The notes beneath the pieces were generated by a model. It was not told the origin of the DNA. It worked only from the letters and a program-made list of their open reading frames with translations, and made no database searches. DNA of 64,000 nucleotides from Pseudomonas putida (lineage in GTDB: Bacteria > Pseudomonadota > Gammaproteobacteria > Pseudomonadales > Pseudomonadaceae): contig NZ_MKZO01000058.1 of assembly GCF_001941965.1 (NCBI RefSeq), positions 124,001 through 188,000 on the forward strand, in the 5' to 3' direction. The position numbers were made by a program, and so were the translations under genes. Numbering within the stretch: position 1 is the stretch's first letter; each line of letters begins with the position of its first letter. Below are positions 8,496 through 16,469 of the stretch, piece after piece.

Positions 8496-9329
8496 ATGCA
8501 GCATGAATCCCACTCCCACGGCATCGACATGTCCGCCCTGGGTCGCGACAAGCAGAGCCTGCGCCTGGCCGAAGAAACCGTGGCCATCGAAGTGCCGGGC
8601 CTGAGCCTGTTCTACGGCGACAAGCAAGCCCTGTTCGACGTCAGCATGAACATCCCGAAACAGCGCGTGACCGCCTTCATCGGCCCGTCCGGCTGCGGCA
8701 AGTCGACCCTGCTGCGGACCTTCAACCGCATGAACGACCTGGTCGACGGCTGCCGTGTGGAAGGCGCCATCAACCTGTACGGCAACAACATCTACCGCAA
8801 GGGCGAAGACGTCGCCGAGCTGCGTCGCCGGGTCGGCATGGTGTTCCAGAAGCCCAACCCGTTCCCCAAGACCATCTATGAAAACGTGGTCTACGGCCTG
8901 CGCATCCAGGGCATCAACAAGAAGCGCGTGCTCGACGAAGCCGTCGAGTGGGCCCTCAAGGGCGCCGCCCTGTGGGACGAAGTGAAGGACCGCCTGCACG
9001 ACTCGGCCCTGGGCCTGTCCGGTGGTCAGCAGCAGCGTCTGGTCATCGCTCGCACCATCGCCGTCGAGCCGGAAGTGCTGCTCCTCGACGAACCCTGCTC
9101 GGCCCTCGACCCGATCTCGACCCTGAAGGTCGAAGAGCTGATCTACGAGTTGAAGTCCAAGTACACCATCGTCATCGTGACCCACAACATGCAGCAGGCG
9201 GCACGGGTCTCCGACTACACCGCGTTCATGTACATGGGCAAGCTGGTGGAATTCGGCGACACCGATACCCTGTTCACCAACCCGGCCAAGAAGCAGACCG
9301 AAGACTACATCACCGGTCGCTACGGCTAG
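8496..9329 (+). CDS. Phosphate ABC transporter ATP-binding protein PstB
   Basis: A 277-residue ATPase that powers phosphate import. The Walker A motif GPSGCGKST lies near residues 65-73, the Q-loop around MVFQKPNPFP (about 117-126), the ABC signature LSGGQQQRL near 170-178, and Walker B VLLLDEPCSALD near 189-200, followed by the switch histidine in VTHNMQQA. The frame opens earlier, but ATG 8496 has GGAG 9 bases upstream and avoids translating the repeat. The N-terminal extension MQHESHSHG... before the domain is common in pseudomonads. Confidence 0.96.
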   Translation: MQHESHSHGIDMSALGRDKQSLRLAEETVAIEVPGLSLFYGDKQALFDVSMNIPKQRVTAFIGPSGCGKSTLLRTFNRMNDLVDGCRVEGAINLYGNNIYRKGEDVAELRRRVGMVFQKPNPFPKTIYENVVYGLRIQGINKKRVLDEAVEWALKGAALWDEVKDRLHDSALGLSGGQQQRLVIARTIAVEPEVLLLDEPCSALDPISTLKVEELIYELKSKYTIVIVTHNMQQAARVSDYTAFMYMGKLVEFGDTDTLFTNPAKKQTEDYITGRYG

Positions 9330-9373
9330 GTCCGGACGCACGCGCAGGCGGTGCCCGGGACAGACACGAATGA

Positions 9374-9402
9374 CTTGAAGCTTGCGGCCTGGGGCCGGCA
9401 GC
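9374..9402. repeat. Short hairpin resembling the AAGCTGCAAG repeat
   Basis: AAGCTTGCGGCC-TGG-GGCCGGCAGCTT between pstB and phoU forms an imperfect hairpin. Its arms share the AAGCTTGC/GCAGCTT motif with the repeat before pstB. It may be a worn copy. Confidence 0.45.
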
Positions 9403-9418
9403 TTTGCGGAGCGAAAGC

Positions 9419-10174
9419 ATGATCGATAAAGACAGCCTCACCCATCACATCTCCCAGCAGTTCAACGCCGAACTCGAAGAGGTGCGCAGCCATCTCCTGG
9501 CCATGGGCGGCCTGGTCGAGAAGCAGGTCAACGACGCCGTCACCGCGCTGATCGAGGCCGACTCCGGCCTGGCCCAGCAGGTGCGTGAGGTCGACGAGCA
9601 GATCAACCAGATGGAGCGCAACATCGACGAGGAATGCGTGCGCATCCTCGCCCGCCGCCAGCCGGCCGCTTCCGACCTGCGCCTGATCATCAGCATCTCC
9701 AAGTCGGTGATCGACCTGGAGCGCATCGGCGACGAATCGACCAAGATCGCCCGCCGCGCCATCCAGCTGTGCGAGGAAGGCGAGTCGCCGCGGGGCTACG
9801 TCGAGGTCCGCCACATCGGCGACCAGGTGCGCAACATGGTGCGTGATGCCCTGGATGCCTTCGCCCGCTTCGACGCCGACCTGGCGCTCTCCGTGGCCCA
9901 GTACGACAAGACCATCGACCGCGAATACAAGACCGCCCTGCGCGAACTGGTCACCTACATGATGGAAGATCCGCGCTCGATCTCCCGGGTGCTCAGCGTG
10001 ATCTGGGCCCTGCGCTCGCTGGAGCGGATCGGCGACCATGCACGCAATATCTCCGAGCTGGTGATCTACCTGGTACGCGGCACCGACGTGCGGCACATGG
10101 GCCTCAAGCGCATGAAAGAAGAAGTCCAGGGCGTCGAAAAGGCTAATGTTCCGGCTGAATCTGACGATAAATAA
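9419..10174 (+). CDS. Phosphate signalling protein PhoU
   Basis: A 251-residue all-helical cytoplasmic protein that couples the Pst transporter to PhoR and represses the Pho regulon when phosphate is plentiful. Two PhoU helical-bundle repeats are visible, each with the metal-binding E/DxxxD-type motifs: EVDEQINQMERNIDEECVRILAR, LERIGDESTKIARRA, and later LRSLERIGDHARNISELVIYL. ATG 9419 has GCGGAG at a good distance; an earlier in-frame start adds only five residues. It closes the pst operon and is followed by a strong terminator. Confidence 0.95.
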   Translation: MIDKDSLTHHISQQFNAELEEVRSHLLAMGGLVEKQVNDAVTALIEADSGLAQQVREVDEQINQMERNIDEECVRILARRQPAASDLRLIISISKSVIDLERIGDESTKIARRAIQLCEEGESPRGYVEVRHIGDQVRNMVRDALDAFARFDADLALSVAQYDKTIDREYKTALRELVTYMMEDPRSISRVLSVIWALRSLERIGDHARNISELVIYLVRGTDVRHMGLKRMKEEVQGVEKANVPAESDDK

Positions 10175-10191
10175 GACTGCCCCGAGAACTG

Positions 10192-10217
10192 ACGCCCGGC
10201 TTTTGGCCGGGCGTTTT
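10192..10217 (+). terminator. Terminator of the pst-phoU operon
   Basis: ACGCCCGGC/GCCGGGCGT (10192-10200 and 10206-10214) is a perfect 9-bp stem with a 5-base loop, followed by a short T run. Confidence 0.9.
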
Positions 10218-10339
10218 CGTTTGCGGCAGCGCAAGAGAAGGCACCCGCGAACGAGTGTGTTGTTGTCCCGGCGTGACCGAAGTTTTGGCAAATGGCCATC
10301 AGTCAACGTTATGCTAGCCGGGATCTGGAAGGAGTGGCG

Positions 10340-11233
10340 ATGAGTAAAGTCAAAGTTCTTGTTGTGGATGATGCGCCGTTCATCCGTGACCTGGTAAAGA
10401 AATGCCTGCGCAACTATTTTCCGGGGATGATCACGGAAGATGCGGTCAACGGGCGCAAGGCCCAGGCCCTGATGGCCAAGGAAGTCTTCGACATGGTCCT
10501 GTGCGACTGGGAGATGCCGGAGATGTCCGGTCTCGAGTTGCTCACCTGGTGCCGCCAGCAGGATGCCCTCAAGGCGTTGCCGTTCATCATGGTCACCAGC
10601 CGGGGCGACAAGGAGAACGTGGTCCAGGCGATCCATGCCGGCGTTTCGGACTATGTCGGCAAGCCGTTCACCAACGAGCAGTTGCTGACCAAGGTGAAGA
10701 AGTCCCTGGCCAAGGTTGGCAAGCTGGACGCCGCCATGGCGGGTGGTCCGGCCCGCTCCTCCACCGGTTTTGCCAACGATTCGCTGTCGGCCCTGACCGG
10801 CAATGCACCCAAGGCCGCCACTCCGACGGCTGCCGCACCTGCGGCCAAGCCGCTGATCAATGCGCCGACGCCTCCCGCCCAGCCGGCATCGCCGACCGGT
10901 CGGGGCCAGGGCCAGTTGCGTCTGTCCAGCGGCAACCAGCCGTGCATCATCAAGGCCCTGACCCTCAAGGAAGCCTCGCTGGTGGTACGCCGCAGCGAGG
11001 CGCTGCCGCAGGTCCTGGAAGGCGCCGTGCTCGACCTGGAGCAGGGCGAGACCTCGGAGGTCGCCCGCCTCAACGGCTACCTGCACTCGGTCGCGGCCAT
11101 GGAGCCGAAGCCGGACAGTGACTGGCTGCAGCTGATCTTCCGCTTTGTCGACCAGGATGCGCAGAAGCTGGATTACCTGTCGCGGCTGATCGCCCGCGGG
11201 ACGGCGCAGAAGCAGTACATTCCAAGCGCCTGA
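10340..11233 (+). CDS. Response regulator with REC domain and degenerate PilZ-like C-terminus
   Basis: A 297-residue protein. Residues 1-125 form a complete receiver domain: acidic pair D10-D11, phospho-acceptor D56 in LCDWEMP, conserved Thr in MVTSRG and Lys in GKPF. A Pro/Ala-rich linker spans about 150-195. The C-terminal 100 residues have the beta-rich pattern of a PilZ domain (for example LVVRRSEALPQVLEGAVLDLEQG, then LQLIFRFVDQDAQKLDYLSRLIARG) but lack clear RxxxR and D/NxSxxG c-di-GMP motifs. There is no DNA-binding domain. The same kind of gene follows phoU in P. aeruginosa. GGAAGGAG sits upstream of the chosen ATG. Its partner kinase is unknown. Confidence 0.82.
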   Translation: MSKVKVLVVDDAPFIRDLVKKCLRNYFPGMITEDAVNGRKAQALMAKEVFDMVLCDWEMPEMSGLELLTWCRQQDALKALPFIMVTSRGDKENVVQAIHAGVSDYVGKPFTNEQLLTKVKKSLAKVGKLDAAMAGGPARSSTGFANDSLSALTGNAPKAATPTAAAPAAKPLINAPTPPAQPASPTGRGQGQLRLSSGNQPCIIKALTLKEASLVVRRSEALPQVLEGAVLDLEQGETSEVARLNGYLHSVAAMEPKPDSDWLQLIFRFVDQDAQKLDYLSRLIARGTAQKQYIPSA

Positions 11234-11252
11234 CTGCTTGGTTACTACTGAT

Positions 11253-11327
11253 GGCCTCATCGCTGGCAAGCCAGCTCCCACAGGGTTTGCGGAGCACTCG
11301 GTCCTTGTGGGAGCCAGCGATGAGGCC
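11253..11327. repeat. REP inverted pair with a truncated right arm
   Basis: The left arm GGCCTCATCGCTGGCAAGCC... is intact. The right arm reads GTGGGAGCCAGCGATGAGGCC, missing the eight bases CTGGCTTG found in all other copies. The GTGGGAG ends face the loop. Confidence 0.85.
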
Positions 11328-11473
11328 GGTGAATATGGCCGTCTAGCGGCAAATTGCCACCGCTGATCGCCTGCAACCCTCTCAAGCCGTTTCCACGGCT
11401 TCCCGGCCGATTTCCCGCTGCTAGGCTTCGACGACAACCCCAAGAAAGCCCCGTCGTCGGAGGGCCTCCCGTC

Positions 11474-12370
11474 ATGCCCGCTCGCCTGCTGCTGTTCTGT
11501 GCATTGCTGCTATCCGCCGGGCCGGCGCTGGCCATGACCATCTACCAACACCGCGATGCCTTTGGCGTGGTGACCTATTCCGATCGCCCGATGCCCGGCG
11601 CAAAGCCGTTCCTCTTCCGCGACCGCATGGAAGAGAAGCTCGAGCGCCAGGTCCATCTGCAAGCCACGCCCCATCCCGGCGGCGTGCATTTCTCCGTGTA
11701 CAACGAGCTGTACGCCCCGGTGGAGGTCGAACTGCGCCTGGAACGCCTGGGCAACGCCCGGGAAGCGGGACCGCGTCTGGTGCGCCGGGTGATCCCTGCA
11801 CGGGCCACGGTGGCCGTGGCCGCGCTGACGGCGATCCGGCCGGGACAGAAGGTCAGCTACAAGGAAACCCTGCGCACCGCCCTTGGCGACCCCGCCCAGC
11901 GTCCCCAGGCCTATCGTTACCCGCTGCCCTGGCGTGGCGGACCGTTCCGCCTGACCCAGGGCCCCAACGGCCGCTTCAGCCACTTCGGCCCGAAAGGCCG
12001 CTATGCCATGGATATCGCCATGCCCGAAGGCACGCCGATCATCGCCGCGCGGGCCGGCGTGGTGGTGAAGATCGAGAACCGGCAGAGCGGGCGGGGCACC
12101 CAGCCGTCCGGCAACTTCGTAAGGATCCTGCACAACGACGGCACCATGGGCGTGTACCTGCATTTGCAGCGCGGTTCGGTGCTGGTGCGCGAAGGCCAGC
12201 AGGTGGCCTATGGCACGCCGCTGGCGCGTTCGGGGAATACCGGGAGGAGCACCGCGCCGCACCTGCATTTCGTGGTGCAGCGCAATGTCGGGCTGGCGGT
12301 GGAGTCGATTCCCTACCAGTTCAACCAGGCCATCGGCGGGTTGCCGAACTTTACCGCCGGCAACCCCTGA
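11474..12370 (+). CDS. Secreted M23 family metallopeptidase (LytM-type)
   Basis: A 298-residue envelope protein with an N-terminal Sec signal (LLLFCALLLSAGPALA, about residues 5-20). A DUF4124-like stretch (IYQHRDAFGVVTYSDRPMPGA) follows. The C-terminal M23 domain shows the zinc ligands in HFGPKGRYAMDIAMPEG (about 175-191; first His and Asp) and HLHFVVQ (about 261-267), plus the GVVVKIENRQSGRG turn. Such enzymes cleave peptidoglycan cross-links or act as amidase activators. The frame is open 40 codons upstream, but the signal peptide begins at ATG 11474, preceded by GGAGGGCC. The gene converges on the CBS-protein gene with only six bases between stops. Confidence 0.87.
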   Translation: MPARLLLFCALLLSAGPALAMTIYQHRDAFGVVTYSDRPMPGAKPFLFRDRMEEKLERQVHLQATPHPGGVHFSVYNELYAPVEVELRLERLGNAREAGPRLVRRVIPARATVAVAALTAIRPGQKVSYKETLRTALGDPAQRPQAYRYPLPWRGGPFRLTQGPNGRFSHFGPKGRYAMDIAMPEGTPIIAARAGVVVKIENRQSGRGTQPSGNFVRILHNDGTMGVYLHLQRGSVLVREGQQVAYGTPLARSGNTGRSTAPHLHFVVQRNVGLAVESIPYQFNQAIGGLPNFTAGNP

Positions 12371-12376
12371 GGCCGC

Positions 12377-13717
12377 TCAATCGAGCTTGAGCACCTTGGC
12401 CAGGACAATCTTCGGCCCTTTCATCTTCTTGATGATGATGCGCAGGCCTTCGACTTCCAGCACTTCTTCCTCTTCCGGGACCCGCTTGAGGGTCTCGTAC
12501 ACCAGGCCGGCGAGGGTTTCCGCCTCGATATGGTCAAGGTCGATGCCGAGCAGGCGCTCGACCTTGAACAGCGGCGTGTCGCCCCGCACCAGCAGCTTGC
12601 CCGGCTGGTAGGCGAGGATGCCGCGCTCGGTCTTGCGGTGTTCGTCCTGGATATCGCCGACCAGCACTTCCAGCACGTCTTCCATGGTCAGGTAGCCGAT
12701 CACCTTGCCGTCGGCCTCCTCGACCAGGGCGAAGTGCGCGCCACCCTTGCGGAACTGCTCCAGCAACTGCGACAGCGGCATGTGCCGGGACACCCGCTCC
12801 AGCGGACGCACCAGCTCGACCAGGTTGAAGGACTCCGGGACATGGTCCAGGGCCGCCAGTTCCAGCAGCAGGTCCTTGATGTGCAGCAGGCCGACGAACT
12901 CGCCGCGTTCGGCGTCGTACACCGGATAACGGCTGAACTTGTGGCGGCGGAACATCGCCAGGATCTCTTTCAGCGGCGCGTTGGCGTCGAGGCTGATCAT
13001 GTCTTCCCGGGAGTTGGCCCAGTCGACCACTTCCAGTTCGCCCATCTCCACTGCCGAGGCCAGCACGCGCATGCCCTGGTCGCTCGGGTCCTGGCCACGG
13101 CTGGAGTGCAGGATCAGCTTCAGCTCTTCACGGCTGTAGTGATGCTCGTGATGCGGGCCCGGCTCGCCCTGGCCGGCGATGCGCAGGATGGCGTTGGCGC
13201 TGGCGTTGAGCAGGTAGATGGCCGGGTACATCAGCCAGTAGAACAGGTACAGCGGCACGGCGGTCCACAGCGAGAGCAGTTCCGGCTTGCGGATCGCCCA
13301 GGATTTCGGCGCCAGCTCGCCGACCACGATGTGCAGGTAGGAAATCACGAAGAAGGCGCTGAAGAACGAAACCGCCTTGATGATCTCCGGCGACTCCACG
13401 CCGACCGCAGCCAGCAGCGGCTCCAGCAGGTGGGCGAAGGCCGGCTCGCCGACCCAGCCCAGGCCCAGCGAGGCCAGGGTGATGCCCAGCTGGCAGGCGG
13501 ACAGGTAGGCGTCTAGCTGGCTGTGCACGGTGCGCAGGATGCTGCCGCGCCAGCCGTGCTGCTCGGCGATCGACTCGACCCGGGTCGAGCGCAGCTTGAC
13601 CATGGCGAACTCCGCCGCAACGAAGAAGCCGTTGAGCAGGACCAGGAGCAAAGCGAAAAGAATCATGCCGAAATCGGCGAAAAGAGAGGCGAGGCTGATA
13701 CTGGAAGAAGGTTCCAT
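12377..13717 (-). CDS. CNNM/CorC-type hemolysin-family membrane protein with CBS domains
   Basis: A 446-residue inner-membrane protein of the TlyC/CorC (UPF0053) family. Residues 1-195 form the DUF21 domain with four hydrophobic helices (LLVLLNGFFVAAEFAMVKLR near 22-41 is the signature). Two CBS motifs follow between about 220 and 340 (MISLDANAPLKEILAMFRRHKFSRYPVYD and HFALVEEADGKVIGYLTMEDVLEVLVG). The C-terminal CorC_HlyC domain is about 360-446. Members are linked to Mg2+/Co2+ efflux or metal homeostasis; the hemolysin name is historical. It lies downstream of phoBR but behind a terminator. Confidence 0.88.
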   Translation of the reverse strand: MEPSSSISLASLFADFGMILFALLLVLLNGFFVAAEFAMVKLRSTRVESIAEQHGWRGSILRTVHSQLDAYLSACQLGITLASLGLGWVGEPAFAHLLEPLLAAVGVESPEIIKAVSFFSAFFVISYLHIVVGELAPKSWAIRKPELLSLWTAVPLYLFYWLMYPAIYLLNASANAILRIAGQGEPGPHHEHHYSREELKLILHSSRGQDPSDQGMRVLASAVEMGELEVVDWANSREDMISLDANAPLKEILAMFRRHKFSRYPVYDAERGEFVGLLHIKDLLLELAALDHVPESFNLVELVRPLERVSRHMPLSQLLEQFRKGGAHFALVEEADGKVIGYLTMEDVLEVLVGDIQDEHRKTERGILAYQPGKLLVRGDTPLFKVERLLGIDLDHIEAETLAGLVYETLKRVPEEEEVLEVEGLRIIIKKMKGPKIVLAKVLKLD

Positions 13718-13751
13718 GATGGAGTTTTACGGGGTTCCGTGTTCTAGAAAT

Positions 13752-13785
13752 AGAAAGAAATAAGTGCCAGCTTGTGCTGGCACGG
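13752..13785 (-). terminator. Terminator after phoR
   Basis: On the minus strand a perfect 8-bp stem GTGCCAGC/GCTGGCAC (13764-13771 and 13776-13783) is followed by a T-rich tract. It ends the phoBR operon before the CorC-type gene. Confidence 0.75.
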
Positions 13786-13830
13786 TCCGCCAATGTAGCG
13801 GCTGGGGGCGCAAATGCAAAGTCCGCTGGA

Positions 13831-15141
13831 TCAGTGAGCCTTTTGCGCGATCAACTGGGCGGGAGCGAAGTGGCAGGTGAAGGTGCTGCCATGGCCGGGC
13901 ACGCTGCTGATCTCCAGGCGTCCGCGGTGGCGCAACAGCACGTGCTTGACGATCGCCAGGCCCAGGCCGGTGCCGCCGGTGTTGGAGGCGCGGCTGGAGT
14001 CGACCCGGTAGAAGCGTTCGGTCAGGCGTGGCAGGTGCTTGGCGTCGATGCCGATGCCGGAATCCTGCACGCTCAGGTGCGCGCCCTGTTCGTCGGCCCA
14101 CCAGCGGATGCGGATATTGCCTTCGTCCTGGGTGTATTTCACCGCGTTGAACACCAGGTTGGAGAAGGCGCTGCGCAATTCCGCCTCGCTGCCCTTGAGA
14201 CGCAGGCCGGGTTCGGCTTCCAGGCTGATGCGCTGGTTGCGCTGACCGGACAGGGCCTGGGCATCGCTCTTGATCGAGGTCAGCAGGCCGTCGATGGCGA
14301 CCGGGTGGTTGTCCGAGGGGTAATCGGTGGCTTCCAGCTTGGCTAGCAACAGCAGGTCGTTGAGCAGGGTCTGCATGCGTCCACCCTGTTGGTGCATCTG
14401 CTGCAGGGCGCGGACCCAGCGCGGGTTCACCTCCTCGACGTTGTCCAGCAGGGTCTCCAGGTAGCCGGCGATCACGGTCAGTGGCGTGCGCAGCTCGTGG
14501 GACACGTTGGCGACGAAGTCCTTGCGCATCTGTTCCAGCTGGTGGATGCGGGTCACGTCGCGCACCAGCATCAGGTGCTCGTTGTTGCCGTAGCGGGTGA
14601 TGTGGAACTGGATGCGCATGCGGTCGCTGGTCGGCGAGGGGATTTCCAGGGGCTCGACGTAGTTTTCCGCCTCGAAGTATTCCTTGAAGCGCGGATGGCG
14701 CACCAGGTTGGTCACCTGCTGGCCGCTGTCCTGTGGGGTCTTGAGGCCCAGCAAGGTCTCGGCGGCGCGGTTCCACCACTCCAGGTTGCCTTCGCTGTCG
14801 AGCATGATCACCGCGTCCTTCAGGGCGGCGGTGGATTCCTGGACGCGGTCGATCACCGCCTGCAGGCGCCCCCGCACGCGCTGGTCGCGGCGCTGCAGGT
14901 GATAGATGCTGTCGAACACTTCGCCCCACAGGCCATAGCCATCCGGTGGCGGCTCGTCGGGTTTGTGCGCCTGCAGCCAATGGTGCAGGCGCAGCATCTG
15001 CTTGAGGGTCCAGCCCAGGTAGACCGCCAGGCCCAAGGCCATGGCCCAGCCGTAGTAACCGCTGACAAGCCCGGCGATCAGGCAGACGCTGATCAGCAAA
15101 AGCATGTGGCGAATCAGGGTGCCGTGCCAGTTCTGGTTCAA
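13831..15141 (-). CDS. Phosphate regulon sensor histidine kinase PhoR
   Basis: A 436-residue membrane kinase that phosphorylates PhoB under phosphate limitation. One or two hydrophobic segments lie near residues 10-45, then a PAS domain (about 95-190, AVIMLDSEGNLEWWNRAAETLLG). The HisKA phospho-acceptor is in FVANVSHELRTPLT, and HATPase motifs include FSNLVFNAVKYT (N box), QDSGIGIDAKHLPRLTERFYRVD and GGTGLGLAIVKHV (G boxes). There is no ATG near the N-terminus. TTG at 15141, giving (M)NQNWHGTLIRH, has AAAGGA six bases upstream and matches the usual Pseudomonas PhoR start. The gap to phoB holds a palindromic repeat. Confidence 0.94.
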   Translation of the reverse strand: MNQNWHGTLIRHMLLLISVCLIAGLVSGYYGWAMALGLAVYLGWTLKQMLRLHHWLQAHKPDEPPPDGYGLWGEVFDSIYHLQRRDQRVRGRLQAVIDRVQESTAALKDAVIMLDSEGNLEWWNRAAETLLGLKTPQDSGQQVTNLVRHPRFKEYFEAENYVEPLEIPSPTSDRMRIQFHITRYGNNEHLMLVRDVTRIHQLEQMRKDFVANVSHELRTPLTVIAGYLETLLDNVEEVNPRWVRALQQMHQQGGRMQTLLNDLLLLAKLEATDYPSDNHPVAIDGLLTSIKSDAQALSGQRNQRISLEAEPGLRLKGSEAELRSAFSNLVFNAVKYTQDEGNIRIRWWADEQGAHLSVQDSGIGIDAKHLPRLTERFYRVDSSRASNTGGTGLGLAIVKHVLLRHRGRLEISSVPGHGSTFTCHFAPAQLIAQKAH

Positions 15142-15159
15142 TTGGGATCCTTTCGGATC

Positions 15160-15250
15160 AGCCTCAAGCTGCAAGCCATAAGCTGCAAGGTTGAAGCTGA
15201 TCTAGTTTTGCTTTTGCTCTTACTTGAGGCTTATAGCTTGAGGCTTGTGG
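15160..15250. repeat. Dispersed AAGCTGCAAG palindromic repeat between phoB and phoR
   Basis: CTCAAGCTGCAAGCCATAAG and AAGCTGCAAGG on the left are matched by ACTTGAGGCTTATAGCTTGAGG on the right, forming a long imperfect hairpin. It belongs to the same family as the repeat between pstA and pstB. Confidence 0.75.
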
Positions 15251-15256
15251 CTGTTT

Positions 15257-15946
15257 TCAGCTCTTGGTCGAGAAGCGGTAGCCGGTACCACGGACGGTTT
15301 GTACCAGATTCTCGTAGGCATCACCCAGCGCCTTGCGCAGGCGACGGATATGCACGTCGACGGTACGCTCCTCGACATAGACGTTGCCGCCCCAGACCTG
15401 GTCCAGCAACTGGCCACGGGTGTAGGCGCGTTCCTGGTGGGTCATGAAGAATTGCAGCAGGCGGTATTCGGTCGGGCCCATCTCGGCGGGTTTGCCGTCG
15501 ATGGTCACGCGGTGGCTGATCGGGTCGAGCAGCAGGCCGCCGACTTCGATCGGCGCTTCGCCGTCGGTCGGGCCGGCACGGCGCAGCACGGCCTTGAGGC
15601 GGGCAACCAGTTCGCGGGGCGAGAACGGCTTGGTGATGTAGTCGTCGGCGCCGACTTCCAGGCCCTGGATCTTGTTGTCTTCCTCACCCTTGGCGGTGAG
15701 CATGATGATCGGCACGTCGCTGGTCAGCTCGTCGCGCTTCAGACGGCGGGCCAGCTCGATGCCGGAGGTGCCCGGGAGCATCCAGTCGAGCAGGATCAGG
15801 TCCGGCTTGCGGTCGACGATGATGGCGTGCGCCTGCTGGGAGTTCTCGGCCTCCAGGCAGTCATAGCCGGCCATTTCCAAGGCAACGGCGATCATTTCGC
15901 GAATGGGCGCTTCGTCGTCGACGATGAGAATATTCCTGCCAACCAT
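15257..15946 (-). CDS. Phosphate regulon response regulator PhoB
   Basis: A 229-residue OmpR-type transcription factor. The receiver domain (1-120) has D10/D11, phospho-acceptor D54 in LLDWMLPG, the conserved Thr in MLTAKG and Lys in ITKPF. The winged-helix DNA-binding domain (about 130-229) carries GPTEYRLLQFFMTHQERAYTRGQLLDQVWG and ERTVDVHIRRLRKAL. When phosphorylated it binds Pho boxes such as those before pstS, pstC and its own gene. It is the first gene of phoBR. Confidence 0.97.
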   Translation of the reverse strand: MVGRNILIVDDEAPIREMIAVALEMAGYDCLEAENSQQAHAIIVDRKPDLILLDWMLPGTSGIELARRLKRDELTSDVPIIMLTAKGEEDNKIQGLEVGADDYITKPFSPRELVARLKAVLRRAGPTDGEAPIEVGGLLLDPISHRVTIDGKPAEMGPTEYRLLQFFMTHQERAYTRGQLLDQVWGGNVYVEERTVDVHIRRLRKALGDAYENLVQTVRGTGYRFSTKS

Positions 15947-15984
15947 GCTTAAACCTCTTCCCAGCTTCAGGTGTCTTGGCCCGC

Positions 15985-16018
15985 ATTAGATAACGGAATT
16001 ATTGCAGCTGTGTGACAA
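15985..16018 (-). promoter_or_regulatory. Pho box and -10 of phoBR
   Basis: On the minus strand TTGTCAC-ACAG-CTGCAAT (16018 down to 16001) resembles the paired PhoB repeats. Ten bases later is TCTAAT (15990-15985), a good -10. The geometry is the same as at pstS and pstC, and it implies autoactivation of phoBR. Confidence 0.75.
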
Positions 16019-16088
16019 GTCCGGGGACCTTGCAGCAACATTCTGTTACTGGGCTAGGCTTTAAATCCCGCATTTCAAGAAGAGAACG

Positions 16089-16466
16089 GTGAATCCAATG
16101 ACACGACATACGCTGAACTGGATGGCTCTTTGCACTGCCCTGGCACTCCCGGGGGTGGCACTGGCCGCGCCGGCGATGGAGAAGGACGGCATGCTGGTGG
16201 ACCACGCCGGAATGACGCTTTACACCTTCGACAAGGACAGTGGTGGCAAGTCGATGTGCGCCGGTGAATGTGCCAAGAACTGGCCGCCGCTGATGGCCAA
16301 GGCCGGCGACAAGGCCGAGGGCAAGTGGACGCAGATCAAGCGCGACGACGGCAGCATGCAGTGGGCTTACGACGGCAAGCCGCTGTATACCTTCGTCAAG
16401 GACAAGGCGGCCGGGGACAAGACCGGTGACGGCATGAAGGATGTGTGGCACGCGGCCAAGCCGTAA
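16089..16466 (+). CDS. Small secreted protein of the COG4315 type (Yx(FWY)xxD repeats)
   Basis: A 125-residue exported protein of unknown function. A signal peptide (about residues 1-27, ending VALAAPA) precedes two copies of the short motif characteristic of this family: LYTFDKD (near 41-47) and LYTFVKD (near 100-106). CAGECAKNWPP (about 54-64) holds two cysteines. The family is found next to redox and envelope genes, but its role is not established. GTG 16089 has AGAG nearby; ATG 16098 three codons later is equally possible. It is divergent from phoB, and its 142-base upstream region contains the phoBR Pho box. Confidence 0.78.
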   Translation: MNPMTRHTLNWMALCTALALPGVALAAPAMEKDGMLVDHAGMTLYTFDKDSGGKSMCAGECAKNWPPLMAKAGDKAEGKWTQIKRDDGSMQWAYDGKPLYTFVKDKAAGDKTGDGMKDVWHAAKP

Positions 16467-16469
16467 GCC

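Noticed and set aside
4394..8587. Very long open frame (about 1,400 codons) antisense to pstC and pstA
   Set aside because: It mirrors the codon pattern of pstC/pstA on the other strand. High third-position GC leaves few stops, and the peptide shows only low-complexity Gln/His/Arg/Asp runs with no family features.
9326..11443. Long antisense frame over phoU and the response regulator
   Set aside because: It covers two well-supported genes and the terminator between them, and it encodes no recognisable domain.
12377..13717. CBS membrane protein considered as a haemolysin
   Set aside because: The historical name comes from TlyC. The DUF21-CBS-CorC arrangement points to metal homeostasis, not a toxin.
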